DNA from: Pseudoalteromonas galatheae
GTDB lineage: Bacteria > Pseudomonadota > Gammaproteobacteria > Enterobacterales > Alteromonadaceae
DNA: 64,000 nt
NCBI RefSeq assembly: GCF_005886105.2
Contig: NZ_PNCO02000002.1
Coordinates: forward strand, 124,001 to 188,000
Direction: 5' to 3'
The position numbers and the translations under genes are program-made. The notes under the pieces were generated by a model. It worked only from the letters and a program-made list of their open reading frames with translations. It was not told where the DNA came from and made no database searches. The stretch's first letter is position 1. Every line of letters begins with the position of its first letter. Below are positions 55,244 through 63,903 of this stretch, piece by piece.

Positions 55244-56000
55244 CTTTCATATTCCTTAATCAATATGTGTTCTAGCTTTTAAGTTGTACGAAACTCTTTT
55301 TAGTTTCAAAAGTACAACTTCAGATAAAAGTGCATGTAGTTAAAATGTTAACTAAATGTACTTTTAATATTATTGATATAGGGACAATGAGAATGGAAGA
55401 ACTTATACACTTTCTAACAAATTTAGAGGTTTAGTTGCATTTCCAATAACATTAAATATTAGTGTATACAATCTGCAAAAGTGTATTTTTAGTAAATGAA
55501 AGTTAACAAAAAGACACTTAAAACTAGCCGTCTACAGCTATAGATGTAGAGGTTTTTGTCAAAGGGAAATCGCAAACAGTTAACTTGAACAGTGCTTTTT
55601 GCTCGAAATTTAATCGTAATTGAATTGTTTCATAAAATCAAACTCAATGTTTCTTGTGATTTGATTTAGACCTTCCTATTTGTTGAAAAAATAAGCTTAA
55701 TCCATTTTCTGATAATTGGATTAGATAAAAATACTTTTAAAATTATCTGGTTACACTGATATTTTGGAGTGTATGGATAACACTCAAATTTAATCAAGAT
55801 GAAAGCTAACAAACCTAAGTTAACTCTAACTAACGACATTGGCGTGAGTCTTAGGCCGCTAAGTTGAATAAGGTGTGGCTCTGGAGTTTTAGTGCATTCG
55901 TGATTATTTAAAATATATGTTTAATTAATGTTTTAATTGTGTAATTTTATTTGTGTGTAGCGGTCTTTATCTTTTGAAGCGACATAAAAGAGAAGTCAAA
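55244..56000. other. AT-rich divergent intergenic region
   Basis: A 757-base gap between the toxin-like operon and a LysR gene, AT-rich, with no gene I can support. It contains the leader hairpin at 55281-55320 and a TCTACA/TGTAGA hairpin (55531-55536, 55545-55550) followed by GGTTTTT. The length leaves room for several regulatory sites or a small RNA, but I see no convincing one. Confidence 0.5.
55281..55320 (-). repeat. Leader hairpin of the toxin-like operon
   Basis: AAGTTGTAC-GAAAC (55281-55294) pairs with GTTTC and, after four unpaired A bases, GTACAACTT (55303-55320). This gives 14 base pairs about 38 bases before the start of the XaxA-like gene. It could be an RNA leader structure or a repressor/activator dyad. 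Confidence 0.5.
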
Positions 56001-56897
56001 ATGAACAAGCTAAGAAGAATGATGATATTTAAAGGGGTGGTAGAGTCAGGTTCACTGACGAAAGCTGCAGATAAGTTATCTTTGTCTAAATCTGTGATAA
56101 GCCAGCACTTAAAGAAATTGGAAGAAGAGATAGGAGCGCCACTACTGTACAGAAACACACGAAGTCAATCATTGACTAATGTTGGTAAAGATTTCTATAC
56201 ATACTGTCTTGAAATTAGCCATCTATCCGAGTTAGCGTGGGAAAAGGCAAGAGCTAAGCAATCTGAAATTTCTGGGCAATTAACAGTGACAGCATCTTAT
56301 GCATTGATGCAAACCATCGTTGCGCCAGCATTATGTAAGCTGATTAAGGCGCACTCTAAAATACGTCTAAATTTAATTAATGAAGATCGACCACTCAATC
56401 TAGTTGAGCGGGGGATCGATCTTGCAGTCAGAGTGGGAAAAAGCGCAGACGTAGAGCAGTCACAGCAATATATCGGCTCATTTAGAGACGTTCTATATAA
56501 AGCTAAGGACAGTGAATTTGATGTGGGCACAGCGCCTTACATCGCAAACTCTTGGGAAGGAAAAGTCGCAAATTATCAATTTATGCATACAACCCAAAAC
56601 ATAGTGAAGCCGCTTTCATTTAGAGCGCATCACAAAACTAACTCAGTGAGTGACACCATTAGGCTTATTGAAAGCGGCCTCGGTATTGGGTTAGTGCCAG
56701 AAATCATCGCATTTGATAATCACAAGCTGGAACGGGTAGACCCTGACTTCGAGCTTGAAAAAGTAGAGATATTTTGCATCCATAAAGGGAGTATCGATGT
56801 ACCTGCAACAATACAAATTGCGCAACGTGCTATTAAAAGTTATATGGATGCGCACCAGTTTGTATTAAAAAGTGCCGCGATGTACTCGTGTACGTGA
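56001..56897 (+). CDS. LysR-family regulator beside the toxin-like operon
   Basis: A 298-residue LysR protein. I start at ATG 56001 (MNKLRRMMIFKGVVESGSLT), preceded by AGAG; a longer frame from 55953 adds 16 residues without ribosome-binding site. The helix-turn-helix continues KAADKLSLSKSVISQHLKKLE. The effector domain begins near 88 and is shorter than average at the C terminus. It is divergent from the XaxA-like operon, so it is the natural candidate for its regulator. The inducer is unknown. Confidence 0.85.
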   Translation: MNKLRRMMIFKGVVESGSLTKAADKLSLSKSVISQHLKKLEEEIGAPLLYRNTRSQSLTNVGKDFYTYCLEISHLSELAWEKARAKQSEISGQLTVTASYALMQTIVAPALCKLIKAHSKIRLNLINEDRPLNLVERGIDLAVRVGKSADVEQSQQYIGSFRDVLYKAKDSEFDVGTAPYIANSWEGKVANYQFMHTTQNIVKPLSFRAHHKTNSVSDTIRLIESGLGIGLVPEIIAFDNHKLERVDPDFELEKVEIFCIHKGSIDVPATIQIAQRAIKSYMDAHQFVLKSAAMYSCT

Positions 56898-57491
56898 TGA
56901 AAACTTGGTAGCCATTTTAGTTACTCTGAATATGGGCTGTGTATTAGATCGCCTCAGTAAATTATTTCAATCTGGCTGTTTTTTGAATAGATAACATATA
57001 ACGCAGAAAGTCACTACTACCCGAGTAGACTCAGAGTGGGTAGGTTTAAGCGCTTTGGAAAAGGAAATTTTATTAATCAATATAATTAGCCAAAAGAACA
57101 GCGAAGTTTACTGAAAATACTGTCGCCACAATAAGTATTTGTCAAAGCGGTTACACTATAGACTCTTAACTGCATCAAAACCCTTCTTTGGGTGTTGTGT
57201 TTATCACTAAATTCTGACGGCAACGATATAGCGTATTCCGTTCCTAAACTTCAGTTTGAGTCATGAGATAATGAGCTCCATTAAAGTCTCGAATAAATTT
57301 CAAAACACAATGCTTTTTAACTAATCCAAAAGTATTGGATTTTAAGTTGCTTTAGTGATGTAAAACATCATAAAATCTGGTTTTTCGGTTATGCATTGAC
57401 CGTAGAGGAGAAAAGTACGACAATGGTAGTATATTAAGAGGTGTTGCTGTAAACAATAAATTTACATTAACCCTATTTTATTGGAGTGGCT
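56898..57491. other. Intergenic region before the first secreted paralog
   Basis: A 594-base gap with no supportable gene. CTACCC-GAGT/ACTC-GGGTAG (57017-57043) is a compact dyad without a U-run. The last 100 bases should hold the promoter of the gene at 57492. Nothing else is recognised. Confidence 0.5.
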
Positions 57492-58724
57492 ATGAAACTT
57501 AACTTTGCAACCTTAGTGTTAATGTCAGTCGTTGGTACAGCAAGTGCTGCCGATAATCTTGTTGTTAACGGCTCTTTTGAAACATCAGGAAATATTTCTG
57601 GTGATTGGGCGTTATTTGACAACCTCCAAGGTTGGAGTAGAGACGGTGCCAGATTTGAAATTCAAAAACAAAGTCTCGGTATTATCGTGCCACAAGAGGG
57701 CAATCAATACCTAGAGCTTGACTCTACAGCAAATTATACTATCTACCAGAATATTCCGACAACAGCTGGTAAAAAATATACTGTGAGCTTTTATTACTCG
57801 CCTCGAATTGTAAACAATAATTCAACCAATCGTGCTCGTGCTTGGTTTGGTGATAGCACGTTAGTGACTATGAATGCAACGACCCGAGGCTGGACAAAAT
57901 ACGAGTACACAGTTGAAGCGACGAGCAGTTCAACACAACTTCGGTTTCAAGGCCTAGGTACTTCTGATTCATTGGGTGCGTTATTAGACAACGTAGTAGT
58001 GACAGAGGAAGAAGAAGTTACACCACCAGAGCCACCGGTGACTTGTAAAGTTGGCGTTTATGGTATCAATAACTTTGGTGAAGACAACAACAGCTATGTT
58101 TATCATTTTGATGTCACCAATGGTACTTATGCGTACGTTGATGGGGTAGCCAATACAGCTTCAAATATCGCCGCACATGATGGTGAGCTATACTTTATGG
58201 AGCAAAATGATAGCGCAACTAAAGCGTCATCACTGTGGAAGGTCTCATTAGACAACGCGGAGCAGACTTTAGCTGCTAATGCGGTTTCTTGGCCGATTTA
58301 TCGCTCAGCAGTAACGCCAGACGGCACTAAGTTATTAGCGACCAGTAAAACTTATCTGTATGAGTTTGATATGCAGACGGGTGAAAAAACAGTATTTGGC
58401 AAGTTAAGCTATGCTGGTGATGACTTTTCACACGGTGATATTGCTTATTCAGCAGACACAAATGTAATTTACGTCCTAACAGGCAAAGCACTTTACACGT
58501 TAGACAAAGGCGCGATGACGCTAGACCTAGTTGGCGAACATGGTGTGAATTGGGCATCTGGTTTGGCGGTAAGCTCAGATGGTACGCTATACGTGTCTGG
58601 CCGCAATAAAGGAGAAGATGCAAAGATCTATACATTAGATCCAAACACTGCAGAATCGACTTTTGTCATGGATGGCCCAGAGCACATCAACGACTTAACA
58701 TATGTAGCGAACTACTGCGAATAA
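57492..58724 (+). CDS. Secreted protein: lectin-like domain plus beta-propeller (paralog 1)
   Basis: A 410-residue secreted protein. The ATG at 57492 with GGAG before it gives the signal peptide MKLNFATLVLMSVVGTASA; a GTG two codons earlier is less likely. The first domain (about 20-174) starts NLVVNGSFETSGN and continues as a galactose-binding-like jelly roll of DUF642/CBM type. An acidic-Pro linker (EEEVTPPEPPVTCK) leads to a propeller-like domain (about 190-410) with repeated YxxD and DGxLY strands. It is probably exported to bind polysaccharide or surface; no catalytic motif is seen. The downstream paralog shares nearly all of the second half. Confidence 0.75.
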   Translation: MKLNFATLVLMSVVGTASAADNLVVNGSFETSGNISGDWALFDNLQGWSRDGARFEIQKQSLGIIVPQEGNQYLELDSTANYTIYQNIPTTAGKKYTVSFYYSPRIVNNNSTNRARAWFGDSTLVTMNATTRGWTKYEYTVEATSSSTQLRFQGLGTSDSLGALLDNVVVTEEEEVTPPEPPVTCKVGVYGINNFGEDNNSYVYHFDVTNGTYAYVDGVANTASNIAAHDGELYFMEQNDSATKASSLWKVSLDNAEQTLAANAVSWPIYRSAVTPDGTKLLATSKTYLYEFDMQTGEKTVFGKLSYAGDDFSHGDIAYSADTNVIYVLTGKALYTLDKGAMTLDLVGEHGVNWASGLAVSSDGTLYVSGRNKGEDAKIYTLDPNTAESTFVMDGPEHINDLTYVANYCE

Positions 58725-59167
58725 ATACAAAAATACGTAGACAGTAGACAAGGCGAGGGGAAACCCTCGCTTTTTTCGTTTTGGACCCAAGCTTCTATAT
58801 CGCTACATAGAAGTATTTATCTTTGGGTTGACTAGGGGCGAGACTGGTGCTCCGATAGCTTAAAATAGCATTTCATTTAACACATCAAGCACAACTTTAG
58901 AAATCCTCCTGCGACCCGGCCTAATTTTAAACAGAGAAGCTCATAGATATTTTAAATAAAGTGTCTGGTTCGACCGACTAATGAAGTTGCCTGTTGCATT
59001 TGCAAAATAAAAACTTTTTTGCAAATTTCAAAACTTAAGACTAAATACACAGGGTATATCCTTAAAAATATAACTATCACATTGATATTAAAGAAAATTA
59101 TCTTTAATTGAAATTGGCCTTAATTTTGCTTTATCTATATTAGTATTTAATCAGCGAGAGATGCATT
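58725..59167. other. Intergenic region between the two secreted paralogs
   Basis: 443 bases holding the terminator of paralog 1 and, further on, AT-rich sequence that should contain the promoter of paralog 2. No gene is visible. A TTAAAGAAAATTATCTTTAA near-palindrome lies at about 59088-59107, 60 bases before the next start. Confidence 0.5.
58753..58776 (+). terminator. Terminator after secreted paralog 1
   Basis: GCGAGGG and CCCTCGC pair around a GAAA tetraloop, followed by TTTTTT. The same element ends paralog 2. Confidence 0.92.
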
Positions 59168-60397
59168 ATGAAAAAGATATTAGCCAAGGTGATATTAATT
59201 TTACCATTCTCGGTACTAGGTTCAGAAAACTTAGTCTCTAATGGTTCTTTTGAAAACAACTCTTTAATAACTGGGACTTGGGCTTTACTAGATGAAATAG
59301 AAGGGTGGAGTACAGAAGGTGCGAAACTTGAAATCCAAAAGACAACGATAAATTTTATAGACTCGCAGAGCGGTGACAGTCATATTGAATTAGATTCGAC
59401 GGGAAACTACTCAATTTATCAAGATATTCCAACTGTGATTGGCAAACGCTACAAGGTCAGTTTTTATTACTCAGCAAGAATTGTAGGTGACAACTCTACA
59501 AATAGAGCAAGAGCATGGTTTGGTGATACAACCCTAGCAACAATGAATGCAACGACCCGAGGCTGGACAAAGTACGAGTACACAGTTGAAGCGACGAGCA
59601 GTTCAACACAACTTCGGTTTCAAGGCCTAGGTACTTCTGATTCATTGGGTGCGTTATTAGACAACGTAGTAGTGACAGAGGAAGAGGAAGTTACACCACC
59701 AGAGCCACCGGTGACTTGTAAAGTTGGCGTTTATGGTATCAATAACTTTGGTGAAGACAACAACAGCTATGTTTATCATTTTGATGTCACCAACGGTACT
59801 TATGCGTACGTTGATGGGGTAGCCAATACAGCTTCAAATATCGCCGCACATGATGGTGAGCTATACTTTATGGAGCAAAATGATAGCGCAACTAAAACGT
59901 CATCACTGTGGAAGGTCTCATTAGACAATGCGGAGCAGACTTTAGCTGCTAATGCGGTTTCTTGGCCGATTTATCGCTCAGCAGTAACGCCAGACGGCAC
60001 TAAGTTATTAGCTACCAGTAAAACTTATCTGTATGAGTTTGATATGCAGACGGGTGAAAAAACAGTATTTGGCAAGTTAAGCTATACTGGTGATGACTTT
60101 TCACATGGTGACATTGCTTATTCAGCAGACACAAATGTAATTTACGTCCTCACAGGCAAAGCACTTTACACGTTAGACAAAGGCGCGATGACGTTAGACT
60201 TAGTTGGCGAACATGGTGTGAATTGGGCATCTGGTTTGGCGGTAAGCTCAGATGGTACGCTATACGTGTCTGGCCGCAATAAAGGAGAAGATGCAAAGAT
60301 CTATACATTAGATCCAAACACTGCAGAATCGACTTTTGTCATGGATGGTCCAGAGCACATCAATGACTTAACGTATGTAGCGAACTACTGTAAATAA
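59168..60397 (+). CDS. Secreted protein: lectin-like domain plus beta-propeller (paralog 2)
   Basis: A 409-residue paralog of the gene at 57492. The signal peptide is MKKILAKVILILPFSVLGS. The first 125 residues are clearly related but diverged (NLVSNGSFENNSLITGTWAL against NLVVNGSFETSGNISGDWAL). From the Met of MNATTRGWTKYEY to the end the two genes are nearly identical at DNA level: 855 bases each, 17 differences by eye, only a few changing residues (two Ala to Thr, a final Glu to Lys). Linker and propeller are therefore the same, while the carbohydrate-binding-like face differs. It has its own copy of the terminator. Confidence 0.75.
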   Translation: MKKILAKVILILPFSVLGSENLVSNGSFENNSLITGTWALLDEIEGWSTEGAKLEIQKTTINFIDSQSGDSHIELDSTGNYSIYQDIPTVIGKRYKVSFYYSARIVGDNSTNRARAWFGDTTLATMNATTRGWTKYEYTVEATSSSTQLRFQGLGTSDSLGALLDNVVVTEEEEVTPPEPPVTCKVGVYGINNFGEDNNSYVYHFDVTNGTYAYVDGVANTASNIAAHDGELYFMEQNDSATKTSSLWKVSLDNAEQTLAANAVSWPIYRSAVTPDGTKLLATSKTYLYEFDMQTGEKTVFGKLSYTGDDFSHGDIAYSADTNVIYVLTGKALYTLDKGAMTLDLVGEHGVNWASGLAVSSDGTLYVSGRNKGEDAKIYTLDPNTAESTFVMDGPEHINDLTYVANYCK

Positions 60398-60432
60398 ATA
60401 CAGGAACACGTAGACAGTAGATTGTAGACAAG

Positions 60433-60457
60433 GCGAGGGGAAACCCTCGCTTTTTTT
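60433..60457 (+). terminator. Terminator after secreted paralog 2
   Basis: GCGAGGG and CCCTCGC with GAAA loop and a run of seven T, a copy of the element at 58753-58776. Confidence 0.92.
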
Positions 60458-60550
60458 CGTTTTTGCTTTGTTGAATAGATAATAGACCGGCAAAATGTTG
60501 GTATTTAACCTATTTAACATAACTTAAATTATAGGCTTATTTATACAGTG

Positions 60551-60580
60551 TTGCATAACATGTATAGGTGTCACTATAAT
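60551..60580 (+). promoter_or_regulatory. Sigma-70-type promoter of the integrase gene
   Basis: TTGCAT at 60551-60556 and a perfect TATAAT at 60575-60580, with an 18-base spacer. Transcription would start near 60586, inside the dyad at 60583-60606. Confidence 0.6.
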
Positions 60581-60582
60581 AT

Positions 60583-60606
60583 GTCCAATACTAACCAATA
60601 TCGGAC
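60583..60606. promoter_or_regulatory. Dyad at the integrase start site, possible recombinase core site or operator
   Basis: GTCCAATA and TATCGGAC are inverted with 7 of 8 matches across an eight-base spacer (CTAACCAA). This is the geometry of a tyrosine-recombinase core site. It covers the predicted transcription start and ends five bases before the integrase ATG. Confidence 0.4.
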
Positions 60607-60611
60607 TTATC

Positions 60612-61820
60612 ATGATTTTACCATTGGTCGACACCTTAAAGCAGCTTAGGTATCAAATCGCCCACCTTGAAGATGATACGCTTGCGCATGAATATCCCGA
60701 GCTGAAAAAATTTTTGGCTCGCCATGGTAAATTATTACCAGTAGATAACGAGCTGCAGTTTTTATTTCAGTTTTTGTATGTTTACGGTCGTAAGTCTGAA
60801 GCAACTTTTAACCGCTTTCGTAATGAGCTTGAACGTTTTTATTTATGGTCATGGCTGGTTGCTGAGAAGTCAGTGTTTGAGCTTAAACGGGAAGATATCG
60901 AGGCGTATGTGGATTTTGTGGTTGAGCCTGATAAAGCATGGACGCAAACTTCTGTACAGTGGCGTTATAAACAAAACCAAGGTATTCGTCAGGTTAACGA
61001 AAATTGGCGGCCGTTTGTTCTCAAAGAAAACGGCGCTAGCCAGCAAACGTTGGCTGCGATGTTTACCGCGCTGAATGTGTTTTACAAGTTTGCCATTTTA
61101 GAAGAAAAGTCGTTCGCGAACTTTGTTCCGGTGGTTAAAAAAAATAACCCATATTTAGTTGTTCAATCGCAAATCAATCTTCCTGATACACTGAGTGACT
61201 TGCAATGGGAATATGTTTTTGGCGTAACACGTGATTTAAGTGAACAGCAGCCGGATCTAGAACGGAATCTCTTTGTATTAGCTTGTTTAAAGGGTTTGTA
61301 TTTACGTATTTCAGAGCTGTCTGACCGCCCTCATTGGTCACCAGTAATGAGTCATTTTTGGCAGGATCAAGATGATTTTTGGTACCTAAGAATTATGGGT
61401 AAGGGCAATAAGCTAAGGGATGTAACGCTTAGCGAAGACTTTATTGGTTATTTAAAGCGTTATCGACAGTACCGGGGGTTAAGCGCCCTACCTCGCGTTG
61501 ATGAGCCCTACCCAATTGTTCATAAACTAAGGGGACAAGGCGGTATGAACGTTCGTCAATTACGCCGTATTGTTCAGCAAAGTTTTGACTTAGCAGTGGC
61601 AAAACTAAAGGAAGATGGCTTTACGGAAGAGTCAGAGCAGCTCGAAGCTGCGACTTCACACTGGCTAAGACATACAGGTGCGACGCATGATGCACATCAC
61701 CGCCCGCTAAAACATCTATCTGAAGATTTAGGTCACGCCAAAATCGCAACAACAGATCAAATCTATATTCAAACCAATATTAAAGAGCGTGCTAAATCAG
61801 GCTTAAAACGGAAGATTTAG
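60612..61820 (+). CDS. Tyrosine-family site-specific recombinase
   Basis: A 402-residue integrase with an N-terminal SAM-like/core-binding domain (about 55-180) and a complete catalytic domain (about 190-395). Visible catalytic residues are Arg in LYLRISEL (about 233), Lys in IMGKGNKLRD, His-x-x-Arg in SHWLRHTGAT (about 350), His in DLGHAKIATT and Tyr in DQIYIQTN (about 384). All six expected positions are filled, so it should be active. It is a stand-alone gene, with no phage or transposon genes next to it. It flanks the accessory-looking region that ends with the secreted paralogs. The ATG has only a weak GGA upstream. Confidence 0.88.
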   Translation: MILPLVDTLKQLRYQIAHLEDDTLAHEYPELKKFLARHGKLLPVDNELQFLFQFLYVYGRKSEATFNRFRNELERFYLWSWLVAEKSVFELKREDIEAYVDFVVEPDKAWTQTSVQWRYKQNQGIRQVNENWRPFVLKENGASQQTLAAMFTALNVFYKFAILEEKSFANFVPVVKKNNPYLVVQSQINLPDTLSDLQWEYVFGVTRDLSEQQPDLERNLFVLACLKGLYLRISELSDRPHWSPVMSHFWQDQDDFWYLRIMGKGNKLRDVTLSEDFIGYLKRYRQYRGLSALPRVDEPYPIVHKLRGQGGMNVRQLRRIVQQSFDLAVAKLKEDGFTEESEQLEAATSHWLRHTGATHDAHHRPLKHLSEDLGHAKIATTDQIYIQTNIKERAKSGLKRKI

Positions 61821-61856
61821 GCTCTGAGCGTTCGGTCTGGATTTTAAGGAGTATGT

Positions 61857-62561
61857 ATGAGCGCTAGATCATTGGTAATCATTGAAGATGACTTAGGCCT
61901 GGCGGAGCTGCTTAGGCGCTTTTTTGAAAAACATGGTTTTATCGTGAGTATCCAAAATGATGGAGTGAGTGGGTTGGCGCATGTACTGCAACTTCAACCG
62001 GATTTTGTATTGCTTGATTTGATGTTACCAAATAAAGATGGTTTCGAGATCTGTAGATCATTACAAAACAGGTACAATGGTAAATTGATTGTGCTAACCG
62101 CGAGTCACGATGATATAGACGAAATTACGCTATTAGAAATGGGTGCTGATGACTTTATTCATAAGCCAGTCAACCCTCGAATTATCTTAGCGAGATTTCG
62201 AAAACTAGTTCGCTTAGCAGAAGAAAGTAAGAATAAACAGCGAAATGGGCACGTGCTCCGTGTTGGCCCCTTCTCATTTAACTCATCGACAAGGCAAGCA
62301 AGCCAAGATGGTATACCGCTTGGTCTCTCAGACAGTGAATACACATTATTTCATTTTTTGGCGTCTAATGTTGACTCTATTCTTAGTCGCGACCAGATTT
62401 CAACTCAGCTGTACGGCCGCTCATTTGATGGTTTCGATCGTACAGTTGACAATAAAATCATGAAGATAAGAAAGATTATCGGTGATGAAATGCCCTATCA
62501 ACACCTTATCACTGTAAGAGGGAAAGGATATATTTTTGTAAATAGCAAGGAAACTGAATGA
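61857..62561 (+). CDS. OmpR/PhoB-family response regulator
   Basis: A 234-residue regulator. The receiver domain (about 1-120) has the acidic pair in VIIEDDLGLAELLR, the phosphorylated Asp in FVLLDLMLPNKDG (about 54), Thr in LTASHDD and Lys in DFIHKPVNPR. A winged-helix output domain (about 135-230) contains SDSEYTLFHFLA, DQISTQLYGRSFDGFDRTVD and KIRKIIGDE. It overlaps the histidine kinase gene by four bases. Three 11-bp repeats after the kinase gene look like its binding site. It is closest in style to RstA/CpxR-type regulators. Confidence 0.92.
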   Translation: MSARSLVIIEDDLGLAELLRRFFEKHGFIVSIQNDGVSGLAHVLQLQPDFVLLDLMLPNKDGFEICRSLQNRYNGKLIVLTASHDDIDEITLLEMGADDFIHKPVNPRIILARFRKLVRLAEESKNKQRNGHVLRVGPFSFNSSTRQASQDGIPLGLSDSEYTLFHFLASNVDSILSRDQISTQLYGRSFDGFDRTVDNKIMKIRKIIGDEMPYQHLITVRGKGYIFVNSKETE

Positions 62562-63817
62562 CAAGCATACGTTTTGCATTTGCAAGCTTACTCTTTGTTA
62601 GTTTGTTTTTAGTGATAAACCCCCTTTTGACTTCTCTAGCTACAAGTTATTTCTCAAAAGAGCTGAAAAAGGACGTAGAGCTAGATTATCTAGCCTATGT
62701 TTATGCTTTAGAAGCAGCTCGTCCTGGCTTGGATGATGCTCAGTGGCAAGCTTTACTTGCCCAGATCTCAGAAAAAAGTAATCTAAAAGTACAGACACTT
62801 GATAAACCTGCATTTGAGCAAACGACTAAGCTAGTCATCGAAAACGTTTATGATGAGGAATTACAAACCGTAATCGCAAAGATACAAGGTAAAGAGTTAA
62901 TTGCGTTTTCTGCGGTTGGAGTGCAAGGCTCTGCAGGGGCGATCCTCAATTTTATTCAGTATGGTTTACCCTTGGGACTAATCCTAGTCCTATTTTTGTT
63001 GCACTCACTTTGGTTGCAATTTCGACTTTCTAGGTTAGAACATGCTAGTAAACTAATTGCACAAGGATTGTTATCTAAACGTGCTGATACCGGACTTTTA
63101 GCAGTTGGACGTGTCAATTACGCCTTTAATCAAATGGCTGAAAAATTAGAGTGTGCCTTTGCACAGCAAAGGAATATGATCAGAGCCGTATCTCACGAGC
63201 TCAAAACGCCATTATTCCGACTTCAGCTCAAGCTTGAGTTGCTTGATGTTCCGCCAAAGAACAAAAATCTGGTTCGAGAGTTATTTGAGGAATGTGAAGA
63301 GCTTGAAATGCTGGTGCATGAAATTTTGGAGTTCAGTAAAGTAGAACAGTTTTCCGCAAAGATCAGCGTTTCCAATTTTGATTTGTGTACACTAATTAAT
63401 GAATACATCATCACTTTAGAAAAATACTGTAACCACCCTATAACTATAAATTGTCCAAACTCAGTGAGGATAAGGGCCTGCCAAACAGATGTGAAACGTG
63501 TGCTTCATAACTTAATTGTTAATGCTGATAAATTTGCAGTGGAGCAGATCCGTGTTTCACTAAGTTTATGTAACGCTCAACTTCTCCTAACTGTTGAAGA
63601 TGATGGCATTGGCATTGCCGAAGATAAACATGAGTTAGTCTTCCAAGCCTTTTTTACGGTAGATGAAAGTCGCTCAGGAAAAAGACGAGGTGCAGGCCTT
63701 GGCTTGACCATCGTAAAAGAAATTTTATTGCACTACGACGCTGGGATCTCGGTAAGCAGAAGTGAACTCGGTGGTGCATGTCTAACTATCAATTTGTCCC
63801 CAATGTTAATCAATTAG
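62558..63817 (+). CDS. Sensor histidine kinase
   Basis: A 419-residue inner-membrane kinase partner of the preceding regulator. Two helices (about 4-26 and 130-150) enclose a periplasmic sensor of about 100 residues. A HAMP-like segment follows (RLEHASKLIAQGLLSKRAD), then the dimerisation helix with His in AVSHELKTPLFRLQ (about 213). The ATPase domain has N-box RVLHNLIVNADKFA (about 313), G1 DDGIGIAEDKHE and G2 GAGLGLTIVKE. The architecture is like RstB/CpxA. The signal is unknown. The operon continues to a lipoprotein gene that the pair may control. Confidence 0.92.
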   Translation: MTSIRFAFASLLFVSLFLVINPLLTSLATSYFSKELKKDVELDYLAYVYALEAARPGLDDAQWQALLAQISEKSNLKVQTLDKPAFEQTTKLVIENVYDEELQTVIAKIQGKELIAFSAVGVQGSAGAILNFIQYGLPLGLILVLFLLHSLWLQFRLSRLEHASKLIAQGLLSKRADTGLLAVGRVNYAFNQMAEKLECAFAQQRNMIRAVSHELKTPLFRLQLKLELLDVPPKNKNLVRELFEECEELEMLVHEILEFSKVEQFSAKISVSNFDLCTLINEYIITLEKYCNHPITINCPNSVRIRACQTDVKRVLHNLIVNADKFAVEQIRVSLSLCNAQLLLTVEDDGIGIAEDKHELVFQAFFTVDESRSGKRRGAGLGLTIVKEILLHYDAGISVSRSELGGACLTINLSPMLIN

Positions 63818-63820
63818 TTA

Positions 63821-63850
63821 TGACAAATCCCTGACAAATCCGCGACAATC
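63821..63850 (+). promoter_or_regulatory. Three 11-bp phased repeats, likely response-regulator binding site
   Basis: TGACAAATCC at 63821, the same at 63832 and CGACAATC at 63843 repeat every 11 bases. OmpR/PhoB-type regulators bind tandem direct repeats of this period. The block lies just after the histidine kinase stop and about 55 bases before the next start codon. A TTACAC (63861) and TATTTT (63882) pair downstream could be the promoter. Confidence 0.65.
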
Positions 63851-63903
63851 AAATCGCTGCTTACACTTTAAGATAACTTCATATTTTAATTCGATAGGAA
63901 GTT

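Noticed and set aside
55953..56000. 16-residue extension of the LysR gene beside the toxin-like operon
   Set aside because: No ribosome-binding site, and the LysR helix-turn-helix begins properly from the later ATG.
57017..57043. CTACCC/GGGTAG dyad as terminator or small RNA
   Set aside because: No U-run, no promoter nearby, and no link to a gene end.
51207..61820. A genomic island with defined ends
   Set aside because: The content looks accessory and an integrase lies at one side, but I found no matching att repeats, no tRNA gene and no other mobility genes, so the borders cannot be claimed.
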